Both the position numbers and the translations under genes were made by a program. From assembly GCA_945871005.1 (NCBI GenBank), contig CAMBUJ010000015.1, forward strand, positions 1-35,478: 35,478 nucleotides of DNA, in the 5' to 3' direction. Below the pieces are notes generated by a model. It saw nothing but the letters and a program-made list of their open reading frames with translations, did no database searches and was not told the origin of the DNA. Source of the DNA: Opitutus sp. GAS368. GTDB lineage: Bacteria; Verrucomicrobiota; Verrucomicrobiia; Opitutales; Opitutaceae. Positions within the stretch are counted from its first letter, which is position 1. Every line of letters starts with the position of its first letter. Below, in pieces: positions 1 to 9,057 of the stretch.

Positions 1-371
1 TGAGGACAATACCCTAGGCGTTTCACCTACGTCGGACGGCGTTTGCAACGGGTGCTTTTCAGCGGTCGCCATACGAACCTGCGACTGGCTAACCGAACCG
101 GTAGCTTTGCCGCCCGCTGTAGGCCAGACCGGTGGTCAAGTTCGCCAAAAAATGCCCGACCACCGGTCGGACTTATACGAAATGCCCGCCCCCCGGTCGG
201 GTCTCCAGGGAGCAATGCCCGCAATTCACCGAGATGGTGGTAGGGCCCGCAGGTTTGAGCCCAAAACCATTTAGCCGTTGGTTTAACCCTCCCCTTCCCC
301 AGTGGTCGTCAATCCTCCTCCCGGCGTTCGCGGTGGGCGGGAGGGGTAAACCGCGACTCGGGGAGCGGCGA
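1..371. other. Non-coding region downstream of rho
   Basis: No convincing gene is visible. Open frames here have no family resemblance and overlap rho in the opposite sense. The region holds a cluster of hyphenated palindromes (124-201, listed separately) and a 7-bp stem at 317-323/338-344 just beyond the rho stop codon. That stem has no T-run on either strand, so I do not call it an intrinsic terminator. A gene running in from the left edge cannot be excluded for the first tens of bases, but none is recognisable. Confidence 0.6.
124..201. repeat. Cluster of GACCACCGGTC palindromic repeats
   Basis: An 11-bp arm at 127-137 is the exact reverse complement of 158-168. The second arm lies inside a hyphenated palindrome, CCGACC-ACC-GGTCGG, at 156-170. 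A near copy at 186-200, with one arm mismatch, follows 30 bases later, and both are preceded by AATGCCCG (151-158 and 181-188). A third AATGCCCG occurs at 214-221 without the palindrome. This looks like a small intergenic repeat family. The spacing and number of units do not fit a CRISPR array. Function is unknown. Confidence 0.6.
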
Positions 372-1640
372 CTAGCGGGCGATCAGCTTAAGGAATTCCT
401 CATTGGTCTTCGTTTTCGAAAGACGCGCGATCATGGTGTCGGTCGCTTCCTCGATTTTCTGGGAAACGAGGGCGCGGCGGAAGAAGTGAATCGAGTCGAG
501 CTTCTTGGCGTCGATCAGCAGTTCTTCCTTACGGGTGCCCGAGGACTGGATGTTCATCGCCGGCCAGAGGCGCATTTCGGCGCACTTGCGGTCGAGAACC
601 AGGTCGCTGTTACCCGTGCCCTTGAATTCTTGGAAAATCACGTCGTCCATACGGCTGCCGGTTTCCACCAGCACCGAAGCGACGATGGTGAGCGAGCCAC
701 CCTCTTCCACGTTACGGGCGGCGGCGAAAAGCTGACGGGGTTTTTCCAAGGCGCGCACATCGAGACCACCCGAGCCGGTGCGGCCGGAGTTTTTAAGGGT
801 GTTATGGGCACGGGCCAGGCGGGTGATCGAATCGATGAACAGCACCACGTCGCGACCGACTTCGACCAGGCGCTTGGCGCGCTCAATCGCCATGTCGGCA
901 ATCCGCACATGGCTGTCCACGTTTTCGTCGTTCGACGAGGCCCAGATCTCGGCGGGCACGCTGCGGCGGAAGTCGGTGACCTCCTCGGGGCGCTCGTCGA
1001 CGAGCAGAATCATGACGTGGCACTCGGGGTGGTTTTGCAGAACGCCCAGGGCCAAATCGCGCAACAAGGTGGTTTTGCCAGTGCGCGGAGGGGCGACGAT
1101 GAGCCCGCGGGTGCCCTTGCCGATCGGGCAGAACAGATCGACGGCGCGGGTGGTCATACGGCCGTCCTTGAGCTCGGTTTTGAGCTGCTTGTCAGGCGAC
1201 ATACTGGTCAGCGCGATGAAATCGGGGCGGTCCTTGCGCTCGTCGATGGTCAGGCCGTCGACGGTTTCGACAAACTTCATCTTTGGGTTGGTGAAGCGCC
1301 CCTCGGCGGGCCAAGCGGTGCCGGTGATGCGGCTGCCCTGGCGCAGCTTAAAGCGGCGAATGAGCTCTTTGGGCACGAAGGTGTCGGACGGGCGGCGCTT
1401 GCCATAACGGGTCAGGTCAAGGAGTTGGCCGTTGCCGCCCTTCTGGATGTCGATGTCGAGGACGCCCTCCACGTGGATCACGTTCTCGGGCGGACGCTCG
1501 ACGACGGGCGGGGCGACGGGAACCGCAGCCGGCGCGGGCGCGGCAACCGGCGCAACGGCCTCCGCAGCGACGGACAGGGGCGCGGAAGGGCTCTCGACGG
1601 GAGTCGGAGCGGTGGTGGAGGGGGCGGTAGTATTAGCCAT
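372..1640 (-). CDS. rho: Transcription termination factor Rho
   Basis: Hexameric RNA-dependent ATPase that ends transcription of untranslated RNA. The 422-residue protein starts with about 50 Ala/Pro/Thr/Val-rich, probably disordered residues in place of the usual N-terminal helical domain. A cold-shock-like RNA-binding domain follows at about 55-130, then the ATPase core: Walker A APPRTGKT (183-190), catalytic Glu at about 216 in VDERPEE, Walker B LFID ending at Asp270, a Q-loop region near 281-294, and the arginine finger Arg370 in SGTRKEE. The ATG at 1638-1640 is chosen over an in-frame TTG at 1659-1661 that adds seven residues; neither has a Shine-Dalgarno sequence. Unusually, the RNP-type GFGFLR segment of the RNA-binding domain reads GNGQLLD (69-75), without aromatics. 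The gene is divergent from acs. The family call is certain. Confidence 0.97.
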   Translation of the reverse strand: MANTTAPSTTAPTPVESPSAPLSVAAEAVAPVAAPAPAAVPVAPPVVERPPENVIHVEGVLDIDIQKGGNGQLLDLTRYGKRRPSDTFVPKELIRRFKLRQGSRITGTAWPAEGRFTNPKMKFVETVDGLTIDERKDRPDFIALTSMSPDKQLKTELKDGRMTTRAVDLFCPIGKGTRGLIVAPPRTGKTTLLRDLALGVLQNHPECHVMILLVDERPEEVTDFRRSVPAEIWASSNDENVDSHVRIADMAIERAKRLVEVGRDVVLFIDSITRLARAHNTLKNSGRTGSGGLDVRALEKPRQLFAAARNVEEGGSLTIVASVLVETGSRMDDVIFQEFKGTGNSDLVLDRKCAEMRLWPAMNIQSSGTRKEELLIDAKKLDSIHFFRRALVSQKIEEATDTMIARLSKTKTNEEFLKLIAR

Positions 1641-1782
1641 AAAAATGTATGAATGAAGCAAACTGCATAAGGGGGGCTAAATCGTTGGCTCGCCCTTGAC
1701 GGGGTAATGAACCGCAGAAACAACCGTTATAGTCCCTGCGCGCAATTGACCGCGCGCATAACCAAACCCCAAAAAAACAAAC
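1641..1782. promoter_or_regulatory. Divergent rho-acs intergenic promoter region
   Basis: This 142-nt space separates two divergent genes, so it should hold promoters for both. On the plus strand TTGACG (1696-1701) and TATAGT (1728-1733) resemble -35 and -10 boxes, but their 26-nt spacing is too long for a standard sigma-70 promoter. A short palindrome, TGCGCG/CGCGCA, lies at 1737-1742/1753-1758, just upstream of the acs GTG, and could be an operator or chance. No box pair is assigned for rho. Confidence 0.35.
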
Positions 1783-3732
1783 GTGTCAGAACCTAAGATT
1801 TCCTCAGCAGCCCGCGAAAAGCGGGTGTTTAAGCCTTCAGCCGAGTTTCAACGTCAAGCCAACTTGGGAAGTCTCGCCACGTATAAGAAGCTTCATGCCG
1901 AATCTGTCAACTCCCCAGAAAACTTCTGGGGCCGGCAGGCCAACGAGCACCTGATCTGGCGCAAACCCTTCAGCACGGTGCTCAACTGGAAAACCCCGCA
2001 TGCGGAGTGGTTCAAGGGCGGCAAGCTCAACGTGGCTGAAAACTGCGTCGATCGCCACCTCGGCACCGTGCGCGAGAACAAGGCGGCGATCATTTTCGAA
2101 GGTGAACCGGGCGATGTGCGCACGATCACCTACAAGCAGCTTTCCATGCACGTGTGCCGTCTGGCCCATGTGTTTGAAAACATGGGGGTGAAGGCCGGCG
2201 ACCGCGTGGCGATTTACCTGCCCATGGTGCCCGAGGCCATCGTCGCCATGCTGGCTTGCGCACGCATCGGCGCGGTCCACACGGTGATTTTCGGCGGCTT
2301 CAGCGCCGAGGCGATCAAGGATCGCCTTAACGATTGCCAAGCCAAGTTGGTCATCACCGCCGATGGCGGCTGGCGCCGCGGCAAGGTCGTCGAGCTCAAG
2401 TCGGTGGTCGACCGCGCCCTCGAGAGCACCCCGAGCGTGGAGACGGTTATCGTACTTAAGCGCACCGCCAACGAAATCAACATGGTCGAAGGCCGCGACA
2501 TCTGGTGGCACGACGCCTGGAAAGGCGGTCCTAACCAGCACAAAGCCAAGGCGTTCGACAGCGAGCACCCGCTTTTCATCCTCTACACCAGCGGCAGCAC
2601 CGGCAAGCCCAAGGGCGTGCTCCACACCAGCGCGGGCTACCTGCTCGGCGCCAAGCTCTCCGCCCACTACGTCTTCGACCTCAAGGAGAACGACCGCTAC
2701 TTCTGCTCCGCCGACATCGGCTGGATCACCGGCCACAGTTATGTCGTTTACGGCCTGCTCGCCAACGGTTCGACCGTGTTCCTCTACGAGGGCGCGCCCA
2801 ACCAGCCCGAGCCCGATCGTTTCTGGCAAATGATTGATCGTCATGCCATTACCATCCTTTACACCGCCCCGACCGCGATCCGCTCTTTTATGCGCTGGGG
2901 TGACAACTACGTGCTGCGCCACCGTCTCGACTCGCTGCGACTGCTCGGCTCGGTTGGAGAGCCGATCAGCCCCGAGGCCTGGCGCTGGTACCACCACATG
3001 ATCGGCAAGGATCGCTGCCCGATCGTGGATACCTGGTGGCAGACCGAAACCGGCTCTATCCTGATCGCCACGCTGCCCGGCGCCGCTCCGCTCAAGCCAG
3101 GCGCGGCCGGCCTGCCGTTTTTCGGCGTGGCGGCGAAGATCGTCGACGAACAGGGCAAGGAAGTGCCCCGTGGCACCGACGGCAAAATGGTCATCACCAA
3201 GCCCTGGCCCTCGATGCTACGCACCCTCTGGAACGACGATGCGCGTTACCAATCGGCCTACTTTGGCGATTTCCCCGGTGTTTACTTCACCGGTGACGGC
3301 GCCAAGCAGGACAAGGACGGGTATTTCTGGATCTCCGGTCGCGTTGACGACGTGCTCAACATCTCCGGTCACCGCATCGGCACCGCCGAGGTGGAAGCCG
3401 CTTTGGCTTCGCATCCCTCGGTGGCTGAATCGGCTGCCGTGGGCCGTCCCGACAGCCTCAAGGGCCAAGCCCTGGTGGTATTCGTGTCGCTCAAGACCGG
3501 CGTCGCCACCAGCGATGCCCTCAAAGAAGACCTGCGCTCGCACATCGGCCGCGAAATCGGTTCGTTCGCCAAGCCCGACTCGGTGCGGATCGCCGCCGGC
3601 CTGCCGAAGACCCGTTCGGGCAAAATCATGCGCCGCATCCTTAAGGAAATCGCCGCCGGTCGCGAAGTGAAGGGTGACACCTCGACGCTGGAGGATTTCT
3701 CGGTGATCGCCGCCCTGCAAAAGGAGGATTGA
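1783..3732 (+). CDS. acs: Acetyl-CoA synthetase (AMP-forming)
   Basis: Activates acetate to acetyl-CoA through acetyl-AMP in the cytoplasm (EC 6.2.1.1). The 649 residues match the usual length of about 650. Visible motifs are the P-loop-like YTSGSTGKPKG (about 268-278), the acetate-pocket and adenylate motif TWWQTETG (417-424), YFTGDGA, the hinge region GRVDDVLNISGHR, and C-terminal PKTRSGKIMRR, in which Lys614 matches the catalytic lysine that is reversibly acetylated in Salmonella Acs. The start is GTG at 1783, giving the expected N-terminus MSEPK. No ribosome binding site is visible; an A-rich stretch precedes the start. The gene is monocistronic, divergent from rho and closed by a strong terminator. 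With the SatP-like transporter at 9133-9807 it suggests acetate scavenging. Confidence 0.97.
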   Translation: MSEPKISSAAREKRVFKPSAEFQRQANLGSLATYKKLHAESVNSPENFWGRQANEHLIWRKPFSTVLNWKTPHAEWFKGGKLNVAENCVDRHLGTVRENKAAIIFEGEPGDVRTITYKQLSMHVCRLAHVFENMGVKAGDRVAIYLPMVPEAIVAMLACARIGAVHTVIFGGFSAEAIKDRLNDCQAKLVITADGGWRRGKVVELKSVVDRALESTPSVETVIVLKRTANEINMVEGRDIWWHDAWKGGPNQHKAKAFDSEHPLFILYTSGSTGKPKGVLHTSAGYLLGAKLSAHYVFDLKENDRYFCSADIGWITGHSYVVYGLLANGSTVFLYEGAPNQPEPDRFWQMIDRHAITILYTAPTAIRSFMRWGDNYVLRHRLDSLRLLGSVGEPISPEAWRWYHHMIGKDRCPIVDTWWQTETGSILIATLPGAAPLKPGAAGLPFFGVAAKIVDEQGKEVPRGTDGKMVITKPWPSMLRTLWNDDARYQSAYFGDFPGVYFTGDGAKQDKDGYFWISGRVDDVLNISGHRIGTAEVEAALASHPSVAESAAVGRPDSLKGQALVVFVSLKTGVATSDALKEDLRSHIGREIGSFAKPDSVRIAAGLPKTRSGKIMRRILKEIAAGREVKGDTSTLEDFSVIAALQKED

Positions 3733-3742
3733 TTCGCCCCGC

Positions 3743-3816
3743 CCTGCGGGCGCTTGGCCCGCAGGCGATGACTTACACCCAGACCGGGAGCCCCAAAGGC
3801 TCCCGGTCTTTTTTTT
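3743..3816 (+). terminator. Intrinsic terminator of acs
   Basis: Two hairpins follow the acs stop. The first, CCTGCGGGC (3743-3751) with GCCCGCAGG (3757-3765), has no T-run. The second is a perfect 12-bp stem, AGACCGGGAGCC (3781-3792) with GGCTCCCGGTCT (3798-3809), a five-base loop and eight T residues to 3816. This is a textbook Rho-independent terminator, and it shows that intrinsic termination works alongside Rho in this genome. Confidence 0.93.
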
Positions 3817-3840
3817 GGGGTTAAACGGGGACCTGCCGAG

Positions 3841-3926
3841 ACCACCTTGAGCTCACGCTCAAGGCCACCACCGGGTTCGGCCCCTGAGCGTCCCCGTGGC
3901 CTTGAGCGTGAGCTGCTCAGGGTGGC
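3841..3926. repeat. Long inverted repeat upstream of the queD-like gene
   Basis: A perfect 18-bp inverted repeat pairs 3851-3868 with 3896-3913, and the pairing continues imperfectly outwards, from about 3841 to about 3926. The loop of 27 bases contains ACCGGGTTCGGCCCC. There is no T-run, so it is not a normal terminator. It lies between the acs terminator and an 11-G run at 3955-3965. The 3733-4092 space holds no gene that I can support. The repeat may be a REP-like element or a strong RNA structure in the queD leader. Confidence 0.75.
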
Positions 3927-4092
3927 ACTGCGGCCAGGAGCCGAGGCGTGGGCAGGGGGGGGGGGACTGGCGGGGATTTCCCCTGCAAAACCGCTCCCGG
4001 TTGCAAACAGGATACGCAGAATTCCTCGCGCCCCTGCCGAGCTTTTTCTTGGCAGGCGCGGCGGTTCGTGGGTAACTCCGCTTTTTCCCGCC

Positions 4093-4527
4093 ATGCTCAC
4101 TTGCCGCAAAACTTACGCCGACATCCCTTTTGCCCACCGGCAGCACCGGCATGACGGGCACTGCGCGCTCATCCACGGACACAACTGGGCCTTCACCCTC
4201 ACCTTCGGCTGCTCCGCCACCGATGCCAACGGCTTCGTGGTCGATTTCGGCAAACTCAAGTTCCTGCGCGAGTGGATCAACACCCACCTTGACCACGCCT
4301 GCGTCTTCAACGCCGACGATCCCCTGCGTGCAACCCTGCTCGCCGCCGCTCCCGACGCCTGGAAAAGCTACGTGGTGGAAAGCTGCTCCTGCGAAGGGCT
4401 CGCCCGCCACCTGCACGGGGTTTTCGACGCTCTGGTGCGCGAGCACACCGGCGGCCGGGCCTTCGTGCTCGCCGTCGAAGTGATCGAGGACTCCAAGAAC
4501 TCCGCCACTTGGGACGTGCGTTCTTAG
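4093..4527 (+). CDS. queD: 6-carboxytetrahydropterin synthase / PTPS family
   Basis: A small zinc enzyme of the QueD/6-pyruvoyltetrahydropterin synthase family. The 144 residues are in the usual range. Zinc ligands are His15, His28 and His30 (the latter two in IHGHNW), and Cys24 in GHCALIHGH sits at the catalytic cysteine position. VVDFGKLK (49-56) and LDHACVFN (66-73) are family motifs, and VEVIEDS near the end carries the acidic pterin-binding residue. The ATG at 4093 is chosen because the family begins here; the frame is open further upstream but without similarity. QueD makes 6-carboxy-5,6,7,8-tetrahydropterin for queuosine. The HxxHxHDGHC spacing differs from E. coli QueD, so another PTPS-family activity is possible. 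No other queuosine gene is in the window. Confidence 0.85.
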   Translation: MLTCRKTYADIPFAHRQHRHDGHCALIHGHNWAFTLTFGCSATDANGFVVDFGKLKFLREWINTHLDHACVFNADDPLRATLLAAAPDAWKSYVVESCSCEGLARHLHGVFDALVREHTGGRAFVLAVEVIEDSKNSATWDVRS

Positions 4528-4614
4528 GCGTTTGGCTTCCCCTCGCGGGTGCCGAAAATCGACCGCCACCGCGGGTCCGTTGACGCCCGGCTTGTTTTCG
4601 GCACAGTCGGCCCC

Positions 4615-5586
4615 ATGAGTGATTTCGTTTCCGGTCCGGCGGTGAGTGAAGCCAAGAAAACCCTCGACCGGCTCCGCGCCTCGATGCGCCAAACCATCAA
4701 GGGCAAGGACGAGGTGATTGACCAAGTCCTTATCTGCCTGGCTGCCGCCGGCCACCCGCTGATCGAGGACCTGCCCGGCGTGGGCAAAACCACCCTGGCC
4801 TATTCGCTCGCCCGCTCGATGGACTGCGCCTTTTCCCGCATCCAATTCACCAGCGACCTGCTTCCCTCCGACGTGACCGGCGTGTCCATTTACGACGAAT
4901 TGGAACGGCGCTTTATTTTCAAAAAAGGCCCGGTTTTCGCCAACGTGGTTTTGGCCGACGAGATCAACCGAGCCACCCCCAAGACCCAATCGGCCCTGCT
5001 CGAAGTCATGGACCGGGCCAAGGTGACCATCGACGGCGAACCCCATGACGTGGGCGCGCCGTTTATGGTTTTCGCCACCCAAAACCCAGTGGACTACGAG
5101 GGCACGTTCCCGCTGCCCGAAAGCCAAATGGACCGCTTCCTCATGCGCCTGCACATGGGTTACCCCAAGGCCGCCGACGAACTCGACATCCTGCGAGCGG
5201 CGCGGAATTCCTACGATGCCATCACCCTCAACGCCGTGGCCACACGCGAGCAGGTCCTGCACGTGCAGCGCATCTGCCAGGAGGTGTTCATCGAGGAATC
5301 GGTGCTCGGCTACATCATTCAAATCATCGGGGCGACCCGCACCGAGTCCGAGTTTGGGGCCGGTATTTCGGTTCGCGGTAGCTTGGCGCTCAAGCACGCC
5401 GCCCAGGCCCGGGCGCTTCTGTTAGGCCGTGATTTTGTGATTCCCGAAGACGTGCAGGAGTTAGTCGTTCCGGTGTTGGCCCACCGGCTTTCCCTGCTGC
5501 GCCAGAGCTCCGATCCGATGGAAGAGCGCCGGTCGATCACCGCCTCGTTGCGCCGGATCGTGGGCAACCTCCCCGCCCCGCTCTAA
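4615..5586 (+). CDS. MoxR-family AAA+ ATPase (first cluster)
   Basis: Predicted cytoplasmic AAA+ chaperone ATPase of the MoxR family. Walker A PGVGKTT has Lys58; Walker B is LADEINR with Asp115-Glu116; the sensor-1 region [20 protein letters not shown] is typical of MoxR; the C-terminal helical lid ends in [11 protein letters not shown]. The ATG at 4615 gives 323 residues; the frame extends upstream to a GTG but those residues do not fit the family. It is followed 31 nt later by a DUF58 gene and then by a transglutaminase gene, the common MoxR-DUF58-TgpA arrangement in which the ATPase is thought to act on VWA-like partners. It is a different subfamily from the MoxR at 10416, since its P-loop is GVGKT rather than GLAKT. 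Confidence 0.93.
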   Translation: MSDFVSGPAVSEAKKTLDRLRASMRQTIKGKDEVIDQVLICLAAAGHPLIEDLPGVGKTTLAYSLARSMDCAFSRIQFTSDLLPSDVTGVSIYDELERRFIFKKGPVFANVVLADEINRATPKTQSALLEVMDRAKVTIDGEPHDVGAPFMVFATQNPVDYEGTFPLPESQMDRFLMRLHMGYPKAADELDILRAARNSYDAITLNAVATREQVLHVQRICQEVFIEESVLGYIIQIIGATRTESEFGAGISVRGSLALKHAAQARALLLGRDFVIPEDVQELVVPVLAHRLSLLRQSSDPMEERRSITASLRRIVGNLPAPL

Positions 5587-5617
5587 GCCGCCCGCCTTCC
5601 CTGCTCTGCCCCGCCAC

Positions 5618-6823
5618 ATGTCGTTAATCGCGCGCCACGCCGATTCCTTGCAAGCGCCTTCACCGGCCGCGCTGGGGGGCACGGTGGCGGATGGCGCCAG
5701 CGAGTGGCAGAATAGCGGCGTCAAACCGGGCCGCCTGCGGGCCAAACGCTGGCGCGGAATCCTCTGGGGGTTGGTGTATCCGTATCGAGGTAACCGGCTG
5801 CTGCTCACCGTTCCGGGCTGCGTGGTGATCGCGGTGGCGATTGCCATCGGTGCAGCCGCCTACAACACCTCGAACAACATCCTCTTTATTGCGCTCTCGC
5901 TGCTGCTGGCCTGCCTGATTTTCAGCGGCATCCTGTCGTGGTGTAACCTGCGCCTCCTCGCCTGGCGCTTGGCCGTGTTAGCTCCGGTGCGCGCCGGACA
6001 GGAACACCCAGCGGCGATCGAATTGCGCAACAACAAGAGTCTCCTGCCCAGTTACGGCGTGTGGTTCGAGGTCGTCACCCAAGCCGAAAAAAAGCCAGTG
6101 CGCCTGCCGCTGCGTGTGCGCCTCGATCCGCAGTCCGTAACTACCCTGGACTGGACGTTGCCACCGGCCCAACGCGGGCAGCTGGTGGTGGAGATCCGCT
6201 CGGCAGCCTCGTTATTCCCCTTCGGCTTCCTCAAAAAAATCATTGGCAGCCAGCTCCGGCGCGAGCTGCTGGTGTGGCCGGCCCCGGTGGCGTACCAGCG
6301 CTTTGCGGCGACGGCGTGGAGCCAGCCCGGACAGGCCGAGCGGTCCCGCCGAGCGGGCTTGAGCGGGGATCTGCTGGCCTTACGCGGCTATGTGCAGGGA
6401 GATCCCCAACGCCAGGTACACTGGAAGGCCAGCGCGCGATTGGGCCGGTTGATGGTGCGGCAACACGCCGCAGAAACCCAAGCCGGCTACACCGTGTGGG
6501 TGCGCACCGCGCAGGCCGATTGGCCGCGGCCCGAGCAGTTCGAACTCATGTGCAGCTTGGCGGCCACGCTGGCCGAGGATTTTTTCCGGGCCGGCCGGCT
6601 GGTCGCAGTCGCGATCGATGATGAACAACCGCTACCGGTGCGCCGCCGCCACGACCTCGACCGATTCCTTGACCGTCTCGCATTGCTGAGTCCCTCCGCA
6701 GCGACCCACTCCAGCCACGGCACGATGCCGGCGTCGCGCCGAACCAATCTGCTGCGCCTCACGCCCGACGGGGCTCGGGGCGTGGCGGCTTATCTCGATG
6801 AAACCAAAGCGGCCACAGCTTAA
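5618..6823 (+). CDS. DUF58 membrane protein (first cluster)
   Basis: A DUF58-family protein of 401 residues. About 65 residues of polar N-terminus precede two closely spaced membrane helices (about 65-110: LLLTVPGCVVIAVAIAIGAA and ILFIALSLLLACLIFSGIL). A soluble region follows, with the DUF58 signature LRGYVQGDPQRQVHWKASAR at about 254-273. DUF58 proteins are structurally VWA-like and accompany MoxR ATPases; biochemical function is not established. The start codon is the ATG at 5618; no ribosome binding site is evident. The 3' end overlaps the transglutaminase start by 26 nt, which implies translational coupling. Family and operon role are well supported, the molecular role is inferred. Confidence 0.9.
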   Translation: MSLIARHADSLQAPSPAALGGTVADGASEWQNSGVKPGRLRAKRWRGILWGLVYPYRGNRLLLTVPGCVVIAVAIAIGAAAYNTSNNILFIALSLLLACLIFSGILSWCNLRLLAWRLAVLAPVRAGQEHPAAIELRNNKSLLPSYGVWFEVVTQAEKKPVRLPLRVRLDPQSVTTLDWTLPPAQRGQLVVEIRSAASLFPFGFLKKIIGSQLRRELLVWPAPVAYQRFAATAWSQPGQAERSRRAGLSGDLLALRGYVQGDPQRQVHWKASARLGRLMVRQHAAETQAGYTVWVRTAQADWPRPEQFELMCSLAATLAEDFFRAGRLVAVAIDDEQPLPVRRRHDLDRFLDRLALLSPSAATHSSHGTMPASRRTNLLRLTPDGARGVAAYLDETKAATA

Positions 6824-9050
6824 CCTCACCGAGCTCCACCAGCTCAAATGGCTACTGGGCGGCGCGCTGGCGGTTCTTGCCTCTTGGAGTGTGCTCTACC
6901 TCGAGGTGGAGGCGTGGGTGTTACTCGGGTTGATCACTCTCACCGTGCCGGTGGTGCTGCGCTGGCCGCTGCTCACCTTGCACATCCCCCTCTGGGTGCA
7001 CCGGCTGGCCTTTCCGCTCTTCGTCACGCTTTTCGCCGCCGACTATTACCTGGGCAAGGAAACCATGCCCGCACTTATCCGGCTGGCCCTGATGCTGGTT
7101 TTTTATCGGGCGGTGACTGCGCGCCGGCGCCGCGATGATTTGCAGCTCATCGTCCTAGGATTGTTTCTGGTCGTGGTGGCCGGGGTGCTTTCGGTGTCGC
7201 TCGCCTTTGCCTTTCAAATCGTGGCATTCACCGGCTGCACCCTGGCACTGCTGCTGGTGATTAACCTGGTCGACGCCGCCGAGGCCGGGCAGGCGGTGAA
7301 ACCTGCTACGTTGGCCGCGCCCCCGGCCTGGATGCACCTTAACTGGGGACGGCTGGCGCGCCGATTACGCGAGGCCACCGACTGGCGGGTGGCCTCGCTC
7401 GGGGCGGGCTTGTTCGGCGGAGTCGTCGGACTTTCCGCGCTGCTGTTCTTTTCCCTGCCGCGCTTCGAGTTCACCAACAACCTGTTTCTCGATAACCTGA
7501 TCTCCCAAAAATCAAAAACCGGCTTCAGTGAAGCCGTACGCTTTGGCGACGTCACTGACATCCGGCAGGACACCAGCGTGGCGCTGAGCGTGGATGTCTC
7601 GGATCCGCGCCAAATCCCTGCCAACGGCTACTGGCGAATGCTGGTGCTCGATGAGTATTCACAGGGCCAGTTCAGCGTGTCCGCAGAACTCAAGCGGCAG
7701 ATGCGCGACCAGCGCCAGCCCGCGCAGCAGATCAGCGGCGGGGCTCGGCCGCGTTTCGGCGAGGCGGTGTGGACCTTTTATCTAGAGGCGGGCACCTCGC
7801 GCTACCTGCCGCTGCTGGGCGATTTCAGCCAACTGCAGTTCAATGACGGGCCGCAGGACTACGCGATCAACGATGCGCTGCGGGTGCTCCGCTTGCAGAA
7901 AACGCCCGCCAAGATGTTCGCCTATCGGGTGGAGGGAATGCGCTTTGAAACCGGCTTGGGCTCCCCCGAAGTATCCCCGCCGCGCGATGCGGTTGCAGTG
8001 GCGGCCAACGGCGCGAGCGATGCGGCGGGCGATGCGGCAGGCGGCAAAACCGCGAGCCTTACCCGCCCCTCGTTTCTGGAGCTAAAACTGGAGCCAGCCG
8101 ATCGCGACCGGGTCGACGCCTGGGCGCGCGCTCTCCAGGCACCGCGTGACGACGCGGCGGCCTTCGCCCGGCAAGCCACCGATTGGCTGGCGCGGGCGCA
8201 TAGTTATTCGCTCCAAGTGACGCTCGCCGAGGGCAAGGACGACCCACTGGTCCGCTGGATGGCATCGAACTCGCCGGGGCACTGCGAGTTGTTCGCCGGG
8301 GCCTTTACGCTGCTGGCGCGTTCGGCGGGTTATCCCTCGCGGCTGGTCACGGGGTTTCGCGGCGGCAGTTGGAATCCCACCAGCGGCAACCTCACGATCC
8401 GCAATTCCGACGCGCATGCCTGGGGCGAAATCTTCTCGCGGCAGACCCAGACGTGGCTGCGCGTCGACCCCACGCCAGGAATGGCCGAGCTGAACCGGAA
8501 TGACCGTACGGAAAAGCCCGAGGCCCTCCTCGCCCGCATCAGCGACCGGAGCTGGTCGGCGAAACTCGATGGCCTGCGCATGTTCTGGTACCGGCGCATT
8601 GTCGATTTCGACCAGAAATCGCAAACCGAGCTGGCGCGCGGGGCCAAGGTGGCGATCGAGAGCCGTGCCAAGCAGCTCAAGCTGTCGCTCAATCGCGTGA
8701 TCAAGGAGGTCGGCGAGTGGTTGCAACAACCCTGGGATATCCGCCGTCTGGTTACCTGCGCGGGGCTGCTGGCGGGCGGGGTCGCGGCCGGCTTGGGCTG
8801 GCAGTATTTCGCCCGCGAGCTCTGGCGGCGCTGGCGCACCGGCGCAGCTCGTTCGGGGATGGATCCGGTAAGGCGTGAAGCCGGCCACTGGTTGCGCAAG
8901 CTTGACGCGGCCCAACCTCGCGGAGTTGCGGTTTTCGATACCCTGCAGGTGCGGGCCGAGCTGGAACGGCTGCGCTACGGACCCAAGCACGGCTGGCCGG
9001 AGGCGCGGGCGGTGTTTCGCCGGGCTAGATCATTTCACGTTAAACTGTAG
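6798..9050 (+). CDS. TgpA-like membrane transglutaminase
   Basis: A 750-residue membrane protein. Several N-terminal helices (about 10-215, DUF3488/TgpA_N type) are followed by a large outer domain with a transglutaminase-like catalytic core. The papain-like triad is visible: Cys496 in GHCELFA, His540 in DAHAWGE and Asp557 in RVDPTPG. A further helix near 650-670 (VTCAGLLAGGVAAGLGW) precedes a cytoplasmic tail resembling DUF4129. Pseudomonas TgpA has the same plan, but its substrate is uncertain. The ATG at 6798 lies inside the DUF58 gene, out of frame with it, giving a 26-nt overlap. An Ala/Gly-rich stretch near 390-420 looks like a flexible insertion. The gene is the last of this cluster and is followed by a palindromic repeat. 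Confidence 0.92.
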   Translation: MKPKRPQLNLTELHQLKWLLGGALAVLASWSVLYLEVEAWVLLGLITLTVPVVLRWPLLTLHIPLWVHRLAFPLFVTLFAADYYLGKETMPALIRLALMLVFYRAVTARRRRDDLQLIVLGLFLVVVAGVLSVSLAFAFQIVAFTGCTLALLLVINLVDAAEAGQAVKPATLAAPPAWMHLNWGRLARRLREATDWRVASLGAGLFGGVVGLSALLFFSLPRFEFTNNLFLDNLISQKSKTGFSEAVRFGDVTDIRQDTSVALSVDVSDPRQIPANGYWRMLVLDEYSQGQFSVSAELKRQMRDQRQPAQQISGGARPRFGEAVWTFYLEAGTSRYLPLLGDFSQLQFNDGPQDYAINDALRVLRLQKTPAKMFAYRVEGMRFETGLGSPEVSPPRDAVAVAANGASDAAGDAAGGKTASLTRPSFLELKLEPADRDRVDAWARALQAPRDDAAAFARQATDWLARAHSYSLQVTLAEGKDDPLVRWMASNSPGHCELFAGAFTLLARSAGYPSRLVTGFRGGSWNPTSGNLTIRNSDAHAWGEIFSRQTQTWLRVDPTPGMAELNRNDRTEKPEALLARISDRSWSAKLDGLRMFWYRRIVDFDQKSQTELARGAKVAIESRAKQLKLSLNRVIKEVGEWLQQPWDIRRLVTCAGLLAGGVAAGLGWQYFARELWRRWRTGAARSGMDPVRREAGHWLRKLDAAQPRGVAVFDTLQVRAELERLRYGPKHGWPEARAVFRRARSFHVKL

Positions 9051-9057
9051 CCGCTTA

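Noticed and set aside
124-221. CRISPR-like array
   Set aside because: Only two full units, spacers of about 10 bases and no cas genes; better described as a palindromic repeat cluster.
317-344. Intrinsic terminator for rho
   Set aside because: A 7-bp stem is present but no T-run follows in the rho direction.
132-1652. 506-codon plus-strand frame opposite rho
   Set aside because: Antisense to a certain gene, low-complexity Gly/Arg-rich end, no recognisable domain.
1696-1733. TTGACG and TATAGT as an acs promoter
   Set aside because: The boxes match the consensus fairly well, but the 26-nt spacing is not compatible with a standard sigma-70 promoter.
9031-9046. parS-like site CATTTCACGTTAAACT
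   Set aside because: It matches the consensus TGTTTCACGTGAAACA at 12 of 16 positions, but CCCTCCACGTGGATCA within rho (1465-1480) also matches 12 of 16 for the C-variant. This level looks like chance, and the site has a mismatch in the central palindrome.
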